Positions 8,128 through 16,534 of a stretch of DNA of 56,716 bases are shown here, piece after piece. Numbering within the stretch: the first letter of the stretch is position 1; each line of letters begins with the position of its first letter. The notes below the pieces were generated by a model, which did no database searches, was not told the DNA's origin, and saw only the letters and a list, made by a program, of their open reading frames with translations. The translations under genes were made by a program, and so were the position numbers. Origin of the DNA: Clostridia bacterium (GTDB lineage Bacteria; Bacillota; Clostridia; Christensenellales; Aristaeellaceae). The stretch is from assembly GCA_017550035.1 (NCBI GenBank), contig JAFYLS010000059.1, positions 1 to 56,716 on the forward strand, read 5' to 3'.

Positions 8128-8409
8128 AAAAAAACGCCCTCTGAATATCAGAGGGCGGAAAAAGCATCCGCGGTACCACCTCATTTTACCGCTTTCCAAA
8201 GAAAGCAGCCTCAACGGGCAACCATCATTGCCCTTCCCATATAACGGTGGAAAAACCGGCACATCCTACACGAAACCCTGTTTTACAGGCCTTTTCAGAC
8301 GGCAGCTCTCGAGATGAATTCGGCACCTTCCGCGTATCCTCTTCCCATCACCGAGGACTCTCTTGAACGCGTTCCAGGCACTTACTCTTTCCCGGTCATC
8401 GCTGTTGAT
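8128..8409 (-). ncRNA. T-box leader RNA with apparent Phe (UUC) specifier
   Basis: Transcribed toward the binding-lipoprotein gene. Stem I begins GATGACCGGGAAAGAGTAAG and closes with the complementary TCATC; it contains the conserved AGTAA and AGAGAG elements. The specifier-loop segment GAA-TTC-ATC (minus strand 8321-8313) places TTC at 8318-8316, a phenylalanine codon. The T-box proper, GAGGTGGTACCGCGG, lies at 8182-8168; its TGGT pairs with a tRNA ending ACCA, and tRNA-Phe has discriminator A. The terminator is a 10-bp stem (8135-8144 with 8148-8157) followed by seven Us. Uncharged tRNA-Phe binding would favour antitermination and importer expression. Confidence 0.92.
8135..8157 (-). terminator. 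T-box regulated terminator hairpin
   Basis: CGCCCTCTGA / TCAGAGGGCG with a 3-base loop, followed on the minus strand by a run of seven Ts (8134-8128). It is mutually exclusive with the T-box antiterminator. Confidence 0.9.
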
Positions 8410-8415
8410 GGAATG

Positions 8416-8444
8416 AGTATATATGCACGCACCTGAAAAGTCAA
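8416..8444 (-). promoter_or_regulatory. Sigma-A promoter of the T-box importer operon
   Basis: TTGACT (8444-8439), 17-bp spacer, TATACT (8421-8416) on the minus strand, immediately upstream of the T-box stem I. Confidence 0.85.
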
Positions 8445-8488
8445 TCCCTATTTTACGCAAAAAACAATTTGAATACAATCTCCCTTAT

Positions 8489-8947
8489 TCATCTGTTTTT
8501 CGCTTCCATTTCCAATAAAAAACGCTTCATATCCAGCCCGCCGGCAAAGCCGGTCAGCTTCCCTTTGCCTCCCACTACCCGATGGCAGGGCAGAATAATG
8601 GCAATAGGATTTTTTCCGCATGCCATACCCACCGCGCGGGATGCCGTCGGCTGTCCGACAGCCTGCGCCAGAGCGCCGTAGGTTACCGTTTCACCGTAGG
8701 GTATTTTTGACATTTCCTGCCATACCCTGCGCTGAAAAAGCGTACCTTGCGCATCCACAGGCAAATCAAACGCATACAGCTTCCCGGCAAAATAAGCATT
8801 CAGCTGAGCCTGGGTTTCCAGAAGAAGCGGCGTTTCTTCACCTTCAGGAACGGTAAGCCCTTTTTCAAAGCTCACGCCGCACAGAATATCCCGGTCTTCC
8901 TGCAGTTTCAAAATCCCCACGGGTGACGGCATATAAAGCGTATGCAT
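8489..8947 (-). CDS. ogt: Methylated-DNA--protein-cysteine methyltransferase (MGMT/Ogt)
   Basis: 152 residues from the ATG at 8947, which has AAGGAGGG at ideal spacing; upstream in-frame codons lack a ribosome site. The C-terminal DNA-binding and active-site region is complete: FQRRVWQEMSKIPYGETVTYGALA, then RAVGMACGKNPIAIILPCHRVVG with acceptor Cys121 in PCHRV. The enzyme removes alkyl groups from O6-alkylguanine by suicide transfer to that cysteine. The N-terminal domain is short and lacks Ada zinc cysteines, as in Ogt/MGMT single-function proteins. It is a single gene, transcribed in the same direction as the importer operon but with that operon's own promoter starting after it. Confidence 0.95.
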   Translation of the reverse strand: MHTLYMPSPVGILKLQEDRDILCGVSFEKGLTVPEGEETPLLLETQAQLNAYFAGKLYAFDLPVDAQGTLFQRRVWQEMSKIPYGETVTYGALAQAVGQPTASRAVGMACGKNPIAIILPCHRVVGGKGKLTGFAGGLDMKRFLLEMEAKNR

Positions 8948-9186
8948 GCGACTTTCCCTCCTTAAACGGCACCAATATAGCACGTATTTTGTACAGCTGT
9001 CAAAAACACTTTCCTTAATACATAAAGAAAACATTACATCTCTTTTTCTTGTCCATAGTGGGGTACATTTTCACCACATTATCTATTTACTTTGCTTGAA
9101 TCAGGTTTACAATTTACTTGATTTTGACTAGTTCCAAATACTGTATCCGTTTCCATACCTGCATATCCGGGAGGTGCAAAAGGAAA

Positions 9187-10917
9187 ATGGAAACCATCAA
9201 ACGCATTTTGCGTGCACTCAAACCCTATAGGGGAAAGATTGTTCTGGCCATGCTTTTGCAGCTGGTCGTCATCTTTACCCGCCTGATTTCTCCTTATGTC
9301 ACCAAGCGCGTGGTCAACGATGTGATCACCGCCCATCAGTATGACATGCTGTACCCGCTGTGCACCATGATTCTGGTGCTGGCATTAGCCCGTGTAACAT
9401 CCGCATTTGTGCGCGGTATGCTGTACGAACGCATTTCCCAGAACTACGCATGGGATCTGCGCACCCGCCTGTACGCACATCTCGAGGACATGCCTCACGA
9501 ATTTTACGACAAGCACCGGGTAGGCGAAATCATGTCCCGCATGACGGGCGACCTGGACGGCGTACGGGGACTTATTGCCTATGCTTTCAACAACGCATTT
9601 GACAACGCCCTGTGTTTTGTAGGCTCTCTGATTTTCATGCTGTCCATGTCCTGGCAGGTCACATTGATGGTGCTGGCAGTCACCCCCATCATTGCTTTGA
9701 TGAGTTATCGTTTCCGCAAGACCATCCGCCCGCTTTTCCGTGAAATGCGCGAACAGAATGCCGCATTGAACACCCGCACCCAGGAAAACCTGGCCGGTAT
9801 GCATGTAGTCAAGGCATTTGTACGGGAAGACCACGAAGAAAAACAGTTCAAAGCTGAAAACCGCAAAAAGCTGGAATATGACCTGAAAGCCACCTGGGTG
9901 TGGAGCAACTTTGTACCCTTCATGGATGTGCTCAGTTCTCTTTGTACCCCCATCACGCTGGTCGGCAGCGCCATCCTGACTGCCATGGATATGATCGACA
10001 TCGGCACGCTGGTGGGTGTAACGGGCTACATCTGGATGCTGACCAACCCCATGCGCCAGCTTTCCAACATCATCAACAGCGTCACCCATGCCGTAACCTC
10101 TGCAGAAAAGCTTTTCTACTACGAGGACCTGGGCGCTTCCATCAAGGAACCTCAGAATGCCAGAACCCCCGAAACATTCCGCGGGCACGTGGTGTTTGAC
10201 CATGTCACCTTTTCCTACGATAACCAGCCCGTGCTCAAAGACATCACCTTTGAAGCCAAGCCCGGGCAGACCATCGCCATCATGGGCGCCACCGGTTCAG
10301 GCAAGAGTACACTGGTTACGCTGCTTGGCCGCTTCTACGACATTCAGAAAGGCACCCTTACCATTGACGGCATTGACGTAAAGAAGCATGCACTCAAACC
10401 GCTGCGCCGCCAGATTGGCTATGTGGCACAGGAAAGCTTCCTCTTTTCCGATACCATTGCCGACAACATCCGCTACGGCAAGCCCACGGCGGATATGAAG
10501 GACGTGGAAAAGAGCGCCAAAGTGGCTCAGGCCAAAGAATTCATTGACCACATGCCCTCGGGTTACGAAACAGTGGTCGGTGAACGCGGCCTTGGTCTCT
10601 CCGGCGGTCAGAAGCAGCGTGTGGCAATCGCTCGCGCCGTCATGATCGACCCCGCCATCCTCATTCTGGATGATTCCACTTCCGCCGTGGATATGGAAAC
10701 CGAATACCTCATTCAGCAAGAACTGAAGGAAGTGCTGAAAAACCGCACTACCTTCGTGATTGCCCACCGCATCTCCTCCGTAAAGAACGCCGACCTGATC
10801 CTCATCCTGAAGGACGGCGAAATCGTGGAACGCGGCACCCATAAAGAACTGATCAAACAGGGTGGAATTTACAAGCAGATGGTGGACGACCAGATGTCCT
10901 CCGCCGTCAAAGTGTAA
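9187..10917 (+). CDS. Heterodimeric ABC exporter, half 1 (degenerate catalytic site subunit)
   Basis: 576 residues from the ATG at 9187, preceded by GGGAGG. A six-helix exporter domain (about 1-310) is followed by a nucleotide-binding domain (about 330-570) with Walker A GATGSGKST, signature LSGGQKQRVAIARA, Walker B ILILDDSTSAVD and switch His in FVIAHRISS. The usual catalytic Glu after Walker B is Asp (DD), the hallmark of the non-hydrolysing partner in BmrC/TM287-type heterodimers. The second half lies 17 bases downstream. Such exporters move drugs, lipids or peptides; the substrate is unknown. Confidence 0.93.
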   Translation: METIKRILRALKPYRGKIVLAMLLQLVVIFTRLISPYVTKRVVNDVITAHQYDMLYPLCTMILVLALARVTSAFVRGMLYERISQNYAWDLRTRLYAHLEDMPHEFYDKHRVGEIMSRMTGDLDGVRGLIAYAFNNAFDNALCFVGSLIFMLSMSWQVTLMVLAVTPIIALMSYRFRKTIRPLFREMREQNAALNTRTQENLAGMHVVKAFVREDHEEKQFKAENRKKLEYDLKATWVWSNFVPFMDVLSSLCTPITLVGSAILTAMDMIDIGTLVGVTGYIWMLTNPMRQLSNIINSVTHAVTSAEKLFYYEDLGASIKEPQNARTPETFRGHVVFDHVTFSYDNQPVLKDITFEAKPGQTIAIMGATGSGKSTLVTLLGRFYDIQKGTLTIDGIDVKKHALKPLRRQIGYVAQESFLFSDTIADNIRYGKPTADMKDVEKSAKVAQAKEFIDHMPSGYETVVGERGLGLSGGQKQRVAIARAVMIDPAILILDDSTSAVDMETEYLIQQELKEVLKNRTTFVIAHRISSVKNADLILILKDGEIVERGTHKELIKQGGIYKQMVDDQMSSAVKV

Positions 10918-10934
10918 GGGAGGGAGGAAAAAGT

Positions 10935-12728
10935 ATGGCACGCATGATCCGCCAGTTGGACGATGAAGCATTGGAAAAGCCGTTTAACAAACAGCAGTTT
11001 TTCCGTCTGCTTCAGTATCTGAAGCCCTATAAAAAGAAGATCCTCTCCGCACTTTTGCTCATGCTGATCGCAGCGCTGTGCTCCCTTGCTTCCCCCTATC
11101 TTATGAGCCGCGCCATCGGCAGTCTGCAAAACAAGGAACTCAAGTACATTCCATTCCTCATTGCCGGCATGGTGCTCATTTCCCTGATTGGCTACTTCTG
11201 CACCAAATACCGTATCCGCTGGATGGATACTTCCGGCAAATCCGCGCTGGCTACGCTGCGCGAAGACCTGTTCCATCACATTCAGGGCATGTCCTTTTCC
11301 TTCTTTGATACCCGCTCTGCAGGCAAGCTGCTGGTGCGCGTGATCAACGACGTCAACAGCCTGAACGAACTGTTTACCAACGGTATTGTGAACGTGCTCA
11401 TCGACTGCGTTACGCTGGTACTGCTGCTGGTGATCATGTTCTGCGTGAACTGGAAACTGACCTTGATTGGTCTTTGCATCATGCCGCTGCTGATCTTCAT
11501 TCTTTTTAAGCTCAAACGCGTCATGCGTCTGCGCTGGCAGAGAGTTCGCGTAAAGAGCAGTACCATGAACGGTTATCTGCACGAATCCCTCACCGGCATG
11601 CGGGTGACCAAAGCTTTCGTCCGCGAAGATGAAAACGCCGACACCTTCCGAAATGTAAACGACGACATTCGCAATAACTGGATGAAGGCCGTTACCATCA
11701 ACAACGCTCTCTGGCCCGCACTGGACATGACCGGTGTGCTGGGCACTGTACTGGTCTACATTTTCGGCGTGCACTTCATGCAGCAGGACGGCCTGGTGCT
11801 GGCAGATTTGCTGCTGCTCATCTGGTATTTGGACCGCTTCTGGATGCCGCTGAACACCCTGAGCAATTTCTACAACAGCCTTCTGACCGCTTCCGCTTCC
11901 ATGGAACGTATCTTTGAAATCATGGATACCCCCTCGGATATTCAGGATGCAGAAGACGCCAAGCCTCTGCCGCCGATCGAAGGCAAAGTAACCTTTGACC
12001 ACGTCACCTTCTCCTATGACCGGGAAAAGACGGTGCTCAAGGACGTTTCTTTCGATATTGAAGCAGGCAAGACCGTTGCGCTGGTCGGTCCCACCGGTGC
12101 TGGCAAAACCACCATCGTTAACCTGCTTTCCCGCTTCTATGATGCCACTCAGGGCAAAGTTATGATCGACGGGCACGATATCAAAACCGTGCAGCTGGAT
12201 TCCATGCGCAAGCAAATGTCCGTCATGATGCAGGATTCCTTCATTTTCTCCGGCACCATCATGGAAAACATTCGTTACGGCCGTCTGGACGCTACGGACG
12301 AGGAAGTCATTCAAGCTGCCAAGACAGTCAATGCCCACGAATTCATCATGCGGCAGCCTCAGGGCTATGAAACCGAAGTGAATGAGCGCGGCGCCTCCCT
12401 GTCTGCAGGGCAGAAGCAGCTCATTTCCTTTGCCCGCGCCCTGCTGAATGATCCCAAGATTCTCATTCTGGACGAAGCCACTTCTTCTGTGGATACCCAG
12501 ACCGAAATGATCATTCAAAAAGCGCTTTCCGAACTGCTGAAAAACCGCACCTCCTTCGTTATTGCCCACCGCCTTTCCACCATCCGCAATGCAGATGTGA
12601 TCATGGTCATCCGGGACGGGCAGATTGCCGAAACCGGCAACCACGAAGAACTGATCAAGATTCCCGGCGGTCATTACAGAAGTCTGTGCGAAGCGCAGTA
12701 CCGTTTCATGTCCGCAGACGAAGACTGA
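10935..12728 (+). CDS. Heterodimeric ABC exporter, half 2 (catalytic Glu subunit)
   Basis: 597 residues with a six-helix exporter domain and a C-terminal nucleotide-binding domain: Walker A GPTGAGKTT, Q-loop VMMQDSFIF, signature LSAGQKQLISFARA, Walker B ILILDEATSSVD with intact Glu, and switch His in FVIAHRLSTIRN. The signature deviates (LSAGQ instead of LSGGQ), which matches the degenerate composite site formed with the Asp-variant half 1. The N-terminal extension (MARMIRQLDDEALEKPFNK) is typical of the larger partner. GGGAGGAAAAAGT precedes the ATG. The two genes clearly form one operon ending at the hairpin at 12749. Confidence 0.93.
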   Translation: MARMIRQLDDEALEKPFNKQQFFRLLQYLKPYKKKILSALLLMLIAALCSLASPYLMSRAIGSLQNKELKYIPFLIAGMVLISLIGYFCTKYRIRWMDTSGKSALATLREDLFHHIQGMSFSFFDTRSAGKLLVRVINDVNSLNELFTNGIVNVLIDCVTLVLLLVIMFCVNWKLTLIGLCIMPLLIFILFKLKRVMRLRWQRVRVKSSTMNGYLHESLTGMRVTKAFVREDENADTFRNVNDDIRNNWMKAVTINNALWPALDMTGVLGTVLVYIFGVHFMQQDGLVLADLLLLIWYLDRFWMPLNTLSNFYNSLLTASASMERIFEIMDTPSDIQDAEDAKPLPPIEGKVTFDHVTFSYDREKTVLKDVSFDIEAGKTVALVGPTGAGKTTIVNLLSRFYDATQGKVMIDGHDIKTVQLDSMRKQMSVMMQDSFIFSGTIMENIRYGRLDATDEEVIQAAKTVNAHEFIMRQPQGYETEVNERGASLSAGQKQLISFARALLNDPKILILDEATSSVDTQTEMIIQKALSELLKNRTSFVIAHRLSTIRNADVIMVIRDGQIAETGNHEELIKIPGGHYRSLCEAQYRFMSADED

Positions 12729-12748
12729 CAACGCATCATGCAAGGAAA

Positions 12749-12790
12749 ACAGCGTCCCGATATCGAATGCATACGGGGCGCTGTTATTTT
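12749..12790 (+). terminator. Hairpin terminator after the ABC exporter pair
   Basis: ACAGCGTCCCG (12749-12759) pairs with CGGGGCGCTGT (12774-12784, one G-T pair), followed by TATTTT. Confidence 0.7.
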
Positions 12791-12824
12791 GCTGATATAC
12801 ACTTATACAAGGAGGAATCATGCT

Positions 12825-13268
12825 TTGATTACTTTCCGCGAGATCAATGAAGATAACTTCGATGCGATTCTTGAAATGAAACGCCCGGAAAACGAACATT
12901 TCGTCTGCAGCAACGCAAAATCTCTGGCACAGTGCTGGCTGTACCGCGAGAACGGCGATGTATTCCCCTACGCCATCTATGCAGATGAAACTCCGGTGGG
13001 CTTTCTGCTGCTGGAAGAAGACATGGACGAAGAAGAACTGATCCTCTGGCGCATCATGTTTCCTCCGGAACAGGAAGGAAAAGGCTATGGCACCGCATCT
13101 GTCCGCTTGGTCATTGACCAGGCGAAGGCAAGCGGCAAATACGCCAGACTGACATTAACCTGCTCTCCTGACAATCACATTGCCCGCCATGTTTATGAAA
13201 AGGTCGGTTTCCTGCCTACCGGGAACATTCTGCACGACAGCGTGGAAATGTATATTCCGCTGCGCTGA
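12825..13268 (+). CDS. GNAT-family N-acetyltransferase, likely TTG start
   Basis: 147 residues from the TTG at 12825: an AGGAGG stands 9 bases upstream, and the protein then begins MITFREINEDNFDAI, a normal GNAT N-terminus. An ATG four bases earlier is out of frame and hits a stop at once. The acetyl-CoA loop region reads MFPPEQEGKGYGTASVRLVIDQA, with the Q/RxxGxG/A-type pyrophosphate loop as QEGKGYG, and the C-terminal IARHVYEKVGFLPTGN is typical. SpeG/RimJ-like proteins in this group act on small amines or protein N-termini; the substrate is unknown. It is convergent with the next GNAT gene, with six bases between stops. Confidence 0.85.
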   Translation: MITFREINEDNFDAILEMKRPENEHFVCSNAKSLAQCWLYRENGDVFPYAIYADETPVGFLLLEEDMDEEELILWRIMFPPEQEGKGYGTASVRLVIDQAKASGKYARLTLTCSPDNHIARHVYEKVGFLPTGNILHDSVEMYIPLR

Positions 13269-13274
13269 AATGCA

Positions 13275-13799
13275 TTACACCCGGCAGCCGAATTCCATAC
13301 GCACTTCATGGCGCGCCACATCGTCATTCTGATAACAGGACGCATCAAATCCCTGCAACGTCAGCCTCTGGGAAAGATAAAAGGCAATAGCGCCTGCATT
13401 GCAGCTCTGGGTTTCCAGAATAATGCCTCTGAGTCCCTGCGCCCGTGCCAGTTCTTTTGCCCGGGTCATGAGCATGGTGCCCAGTCCCCTTCGGCGGAAT
13501 CCATCCCTCACGCACAAATTGGTAATGCGAAGTCTGCCGTTCCATTCGGGCGTTACTTCCATCACTGCCAGCAGTTCGTTACCGTCCCATACGCCATAGG
13601 CATGGGGATCTGCCCAGTGCGGTGCAAACAGGCGGTCTGTAAATTCCACATGTCTGCGCGGACAGTTCATGCGGATGAATTCAGCGCTCATCACATTGCC
13701 ACTGTCCCGAAGGCGCACCTCATAATAAGCCGATGTATCATAGGAAAACACCAGTTCAAAGCCTTCATAAATCTGCCTCGGCAGTTCTCCTATACGCAT
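13275..13799 (-). CDS. GNAT-family N-acetyltransferase
   Basis: 174 residues. The GNAT core occupies about 75-150: GNELLAVMEVTPEWNGRLRITNLCV (beta 2-4), then the acetyl-CoA-binding motif RDGFRRRGLGTMLMTRAKELA (R-R-x-G-L-G) and the beta-5/alpha-4 unit ILETQSCNAGAIAFYLSQRLTLQGF. The N-terminal 70 residues are a lineage-specific extension. GGAGGAG precedes the ATG. Despite being neighbour and tail-to-tail partner of another GNAT gene, the sequences share only the family motif, so they are not a recent duplication. The substrate is unknown. Confidence 0.88.
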   Translation of the reverse strand: MRIGELPRQIYEGFELVFSYDTSAYYEVRLRDSGNVMSAEFIRMNCPRRHVEFTDRLFAPHWADPHAYGVWDGNELLAVMEVTPEWNGRLRITNLCVRDGFRRRGLGTMLMTRAKELARAQGLRGIILETQSCNAGAIAFYLSQRLTLQGFDASCYQNDDVARHEVRMEFGCRV

Positions 13800-13951
13800 C
13801 TTTCTCTCCTCCCGGAAGTTGGTGCATTCATCTTACCAAATCCGCCGATTCTTTGCAAGATTCACCAGTGCAGCAGCAAACAAAAAAGGACGCGCAGCGG
13901 GTAGAGTGTAAAGGAAGGAGTTATCCCTCACGTTCCATCATACAAACAATG

Positions 13952-13981
13952 GCACCGCAAGCCTTTGCTGGCTTGCGGTGC
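13952..13981. other. 12-bp perfect hairpin upstream of the nucleotidyltransferase gene
   Basis: GCACCGCAAGCC / GGCTTGCGGTGC with a 6-base loop. The right arm overlaps a possible -35 element. It could be a weak terminator for the minus direction; there is no clear U tract. Confidence 0.45.
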
Positions 13982-14002
13982 TATGCACTGCTGTGATAGA
14001 AT
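13973..14002 (+). promoter_or_regulatory. Possible promoter of the nucleotidyltransferase gene
   Basis: TTGCGG (13973-13978), 18-bp spacer, TAGAAT (13997-14002), overlapping the hairpin's right arm. Confidence 0.4.
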
Positions 14003-14038
14003 AAGAGCGATAAACTTGAATTTGGCGAGGTGATTTCC

Positions 14039-14656
14039 TTGGAGCAGGTTATTGAATACATTAAGAAAAAATACAATCCTCTTTCCATCATCCTTTATGG
14101 CTCGTATGCCAACGGAACAAACAATCTAAACAGTGATTTTGACTCGTTAGTTATTTCGGATAGTCACGAACAATTCCACGATACATCGTTCGTGGGTGGC
14201 ATTCAGTTGGATGTTTTCGTATATCCTGCTTCTCATTTCGACGGCAACTATGATTGCAACGATTTTATTCAAATTTTTGATGGAAAGATTATTGTAGATA
14301 GGGATGGACGAGGAAAAGCACTTCAAGCGAATGTGTTATCTTATCTGCAAAACCGTCCGCAAAAATCAAAGGCAGAAATTGATGCCAGTATCGATTGGTG
14401 TGTGAAAATGCTTGCACGGGTAAAACGATGCGATGCAGAGGGAATGTTTCGATGGCATTGGGTATTGATTGATAGTTTGGAAATTTTCTGTGATGTAATG
14501 CACCAGCCTTACTGGGGTCCCAAAAAGTCCTTGAAATGGATGGAGGAAAACCATCCCACCGCTTTTGCTTGTTATGAAACGGCTCTTGCAGATTTCAGTA
14601 CGGAGAGTTTGGAAAACTGGATTAGATACATAGAAAATGCAAATGGAAATGTTTGA
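14039..14656 (+). CDS. Nucleotidyltransferase-fold protein (possible resistance or toxin-type transferase)
   Basis: 205 residues from the TTG at 14039, preferred because GGCGAGGTG sits 7 bases before it; an upstream GTG at 14030 overlaps that ribosome site. The N-terminus has the polymerase-beta nucleotidyltransferase signature ILYGSYANGTNNLNSDFDSLVI, with GS and the metal ligands D-x-D, and a third carboxylate in IQLDVFVY. The C-terminal half is helical (KSKAEIDASIDWCVKML...WHWVLIDSLEIF), resembling aminoglycoside-nucleotidyltransferase-like proteins. The coding sequence is visibly AT-richer than its neighbours and lies alone between two hairpins, suggesting recent acquisition. The substrate is not determinable. 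Confidence 0.75.
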   Translation: MEQVIEYIKKKYNPLSIILYGSYANGTNNLNSDFDSLVISDSHEQFHDTSFVGGIQLDVFVYPASHFDGNYDCNDFIQIFDGKIIVDRDGRGKALQANVLSYLQNRPQKSKAEIDASIDWCVKMLARVKRCDAEGMFRWHWVLIDSLEIFCDVMHQPYWGPKKSLKWMEENHPTAFACYETALADFSTESLENWIRYIENANGNV

Positions 14657-14762
14657 CAAATTCTAATTTGTCGAGCAGACGAAAAACTCATTCTCCCACC
14701 ATTTGAGGAGGGCGCAATTATACGCACCATTCCGGTGCATTGCGTTTGGGGACCACATAAGC

Positions 14763-14800
14763 AAACGGGCATCCGAATGTCGGATGCCCGTTTGTTTGTT
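14763..14800 (+). terminator. Strong terminator downstream of the nucleotidyltransferase gene
   Basis: 14-bp stem AAACGGGCATCCGA / TCGGATGCCCGTTT (14763-14776, 14780-14793) with a T-rich tail; 106 bases after the stop. Confidence 0.75.
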
Positions 14801-14849
14801 GTTGGATAAATGGTTCCTTAAGAACCCTCCCCCCATGCGTTCTTTTTCG

Positions 14850-15626
14850 TTATTTTGCGACAAATATGCCGTACTCCTTGGGAATGTGAATCACGCCGTC
14901 TTTCTGCCGGGAAAGAAGCACCTGTCTCAGTTCATCCCTCTCCACATTTTCAGCCCCCATCATAGCTGTGAGGGAGAAAATGTAATCCAGCAGGTCCTCC
15001 ACCTCGGTGATCGCCAGTGCATCTTCCCGCATGCGCAATTCGACATGATCAAAATGTTTGAGAAGCGCATCCCGTCCGTTCTGCAGCGTAAACGTCCTGT
15101 TCATATCGCGGCTGACGCCGTAATCCTCCAGCAGTTCCTGCAGAAAGGAGGTAATACCATTTTCACCGTAAGTGGCGGCATAAAACAAACCGCCCTTTTT
15201 CAGTACACGGCGAACTTCCATCAAGCCTTTGTGCAAATCAGGCACATGATAGAGCATCATATTGCCGATAACGATATCAAAAGCGTCATCCGAAAAAGGA
15301 AGTGCCTGAATATCCGCCTGCAGAAAGGATACTTTTTCGCTTTTTACATTCTTTCTTGCCGATTCCAGCATGCCGGCAGAAAAATCCGTCAAGAGCAGCG
15401 TGGTACCGGAAGGAAGCATCCGGTCGGCAGATTGCCACATGCTGCCGTCACCGCATCCCACTTCCAGAACGCGCTGGTTTTCTTTCAGTTCGTACTGTCT
15501 GTAAATCCATTCCGCAAAAGGCTGCTGATTGGTGCTGTAACGCTGATGCAAAGCAATACGGATATTCAGTTTCTCCGCATTGCCGTACTGTTCACGCACG
15601 TTTTCCGCACTGTTCAGTTTTTCCAT
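14850..15626 (-). CDS. Class I SAM-dependent methyltransferase
   Basis: 258 residues. The Rossmann methyltransferase motifs are present: motif I VLEVGCGDGSMWQSADRM, the acidic residue of motif II in LLLTDFSAGML, the adenine-binding LQADIQALPFSDDAFDIVIG, and motif IV/post-I MMLYHVPDLHKGLMEVRRVLKKGGLFYAATYGE. The architecture is that of UbiE/Methyltransf_11 small-molecule enzymes. The C-terminal 90 residues are variable and probably form the substrate lid. GAGGTGAC precedes the ATG. It starts 29 bases after the rluD stop, so it is probably the last gene of the DUF5665-lspA-rluD transcript. The substrate is unknown. Confidence 0.88.
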   Translation of the reverse strand: MEKLNSAENVREQYGNAEKLNIRIALHQRYSTNQQPFAEWIYRQYELKENQRVLEVGCGDGSMWQSADRMLPSGTTLLLTDFSAGMLESARKNVKSEKVSFLQADIQALPFSDDAFDIVIGNMMLYHVPDLHKGLMEVRRVLKKGGLFYAATYGENGITSFLQELLEDYGVSRDMNRTFTLQNGRDALLKHFDHVELRMREDALAITEVEDLLDYIFSLTAMMGAENVERDELRQVLLSRQKDGVIHIPKEYGIFVAK

Positions 15627-15655
15627 ACAGTCACCTCTTCGGTTTATGAGAACAG

Positions 15656-16534
15656 TTATTCCTCCGCAAAGGGGCAGGGTGCCGTAAACTCCATGCGTTC
15701 ACCTGTCACAGGATGGGTAAAGGCAATGGAATAGGCATGAAGCATCAAACGCTTTGCATGGGGCATCTTGCTGTATCCGTAAATCGGATCGCCCAGCACA
15801 GGATGCCCCAGAGAGCGCATGTGCACACGGATCTGATGGGTACGTCCCGTCAGGATATGCACGTCCAGAAGCGATTTATCGCCGTATTCCTTCAGCACCT
15901 TCCACTCGGTAATGGCCATGCGTCCATTGGGATCAATAGCCATCTTCTTACGGTCGTTCTTATCCCGGTCGATGGCTTTTTCAATACGCCCGGTCTCTTC
16001 CTTCATTTTGCCCATCACCATGGCGCGGTAATGCTTTTCCATGGTGCGCAGGGACAATTGTTCGCTGAGAGATGCGTGTGCCGCATCGTTCTTGGCTACC
16101 AGCATCACGCCGCTGGTGTCCTTATCCAAACGGTGCACAATGCCCGGCCGCATCTCGCCGCCAATTCCGGACAGATTGTCCAGATGAAAGAGCAGTGCAT
16201 TTACCAGTGTGCCGTCCGGATTGCCAGCCGCAGGATGCACCACCATGCCTTCCGGCTTTACCACTACGGCCAGGTGCTCGTCCTGATAAAGAATGGTAAT
16301 GGGCAAATCCTGCGCAAGATTCTCTGTTTCCTTTACTTCCGGCAGCGTCCAGGTTACTTCTGCGCCTTTTTCAGGCTTGCAGGACGGCTTTGTTTCCACG
16401 TGACCGCCAACATATACAAACCCGTCCTTGATCAGCCTTGCAGCCTGCGAACGGGAAAGCGCAGCATCCGCCACAGGCAAAAGCACATCCAGACGCTGGC
16501 CGTCTGCAATCATTCTGTATACCGTTGCGCTCAT
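15656..16534 (-). CDS. rluD: RluD-type rRNA/tRNA pseudouridine synthase
   Basis: 292 residues. The N-terminal S4 RNA-binding domain (RLDVLLPVADAALSRSQAARLIKDGFVYVGG) is followed by the RluA/C/D catalytic domain. The catalytic Asp lies in GIVHRLDKDTSGVMLVAKN, with later conserved LLDVHILTGRTHQIRVHM and LGHPVLGDPIYG. It isomerises uridines in RNA, classically in 23S rRNA helix 69 for RluD; in Bacillota the paralogs (RluD/YlyB type) next to lspA are common, so the exact site is uncertain. Its ATG overlaps the lspA end by four bases (ATGA), giving translational coupling. Confidence 0.93.
   Translation of the reverse strand: MSATVYRMIADGQRLDVLLPVADAALSRSQAARLIKDGFVYVGGHVETKPSCKPEKGAEVTWTLPEVKETENLAQDLPITILYQDEHLAVVVKPEGMVVHPAAGNPDGTLVNALLFHLDNLSGIGGEMRPGIVHRLDKDTSGVMLVAKNDAAHASLSEQLSLRTMEKHYRAMVMGKMKEETGRIEKAIDRDKNDRKKMAIDPNGRMAITEWKVLKEYGDKSLLDVHILTGRTHQIRVHMRSLGHPVLGDPIYGYSKMPHAKRLMLHAYSIAFTHPVTGERMEFTAPCPFAEE

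Noticed and set aside
8128..8409. Reading the T-box as tryptophan-specific because the importer is TrpXYZ-like
   Set aside because: No TGG occupies the specifier position; GAA-TTC-ATC and the TGGT discriminator match both point to Phe.
10869..12899. 676-codon frame on the minus strand across the second ABC exporter half
   Set aside because: Shadow of an unmistakable ABC exporter gene; the protein has no recognisable domain.
13952..13981. Hairpin considered as an integron attC or phage attachment site
   Set aside because: No R-box sequences, no matching partner repeat at the other end of the segment and no integrase.
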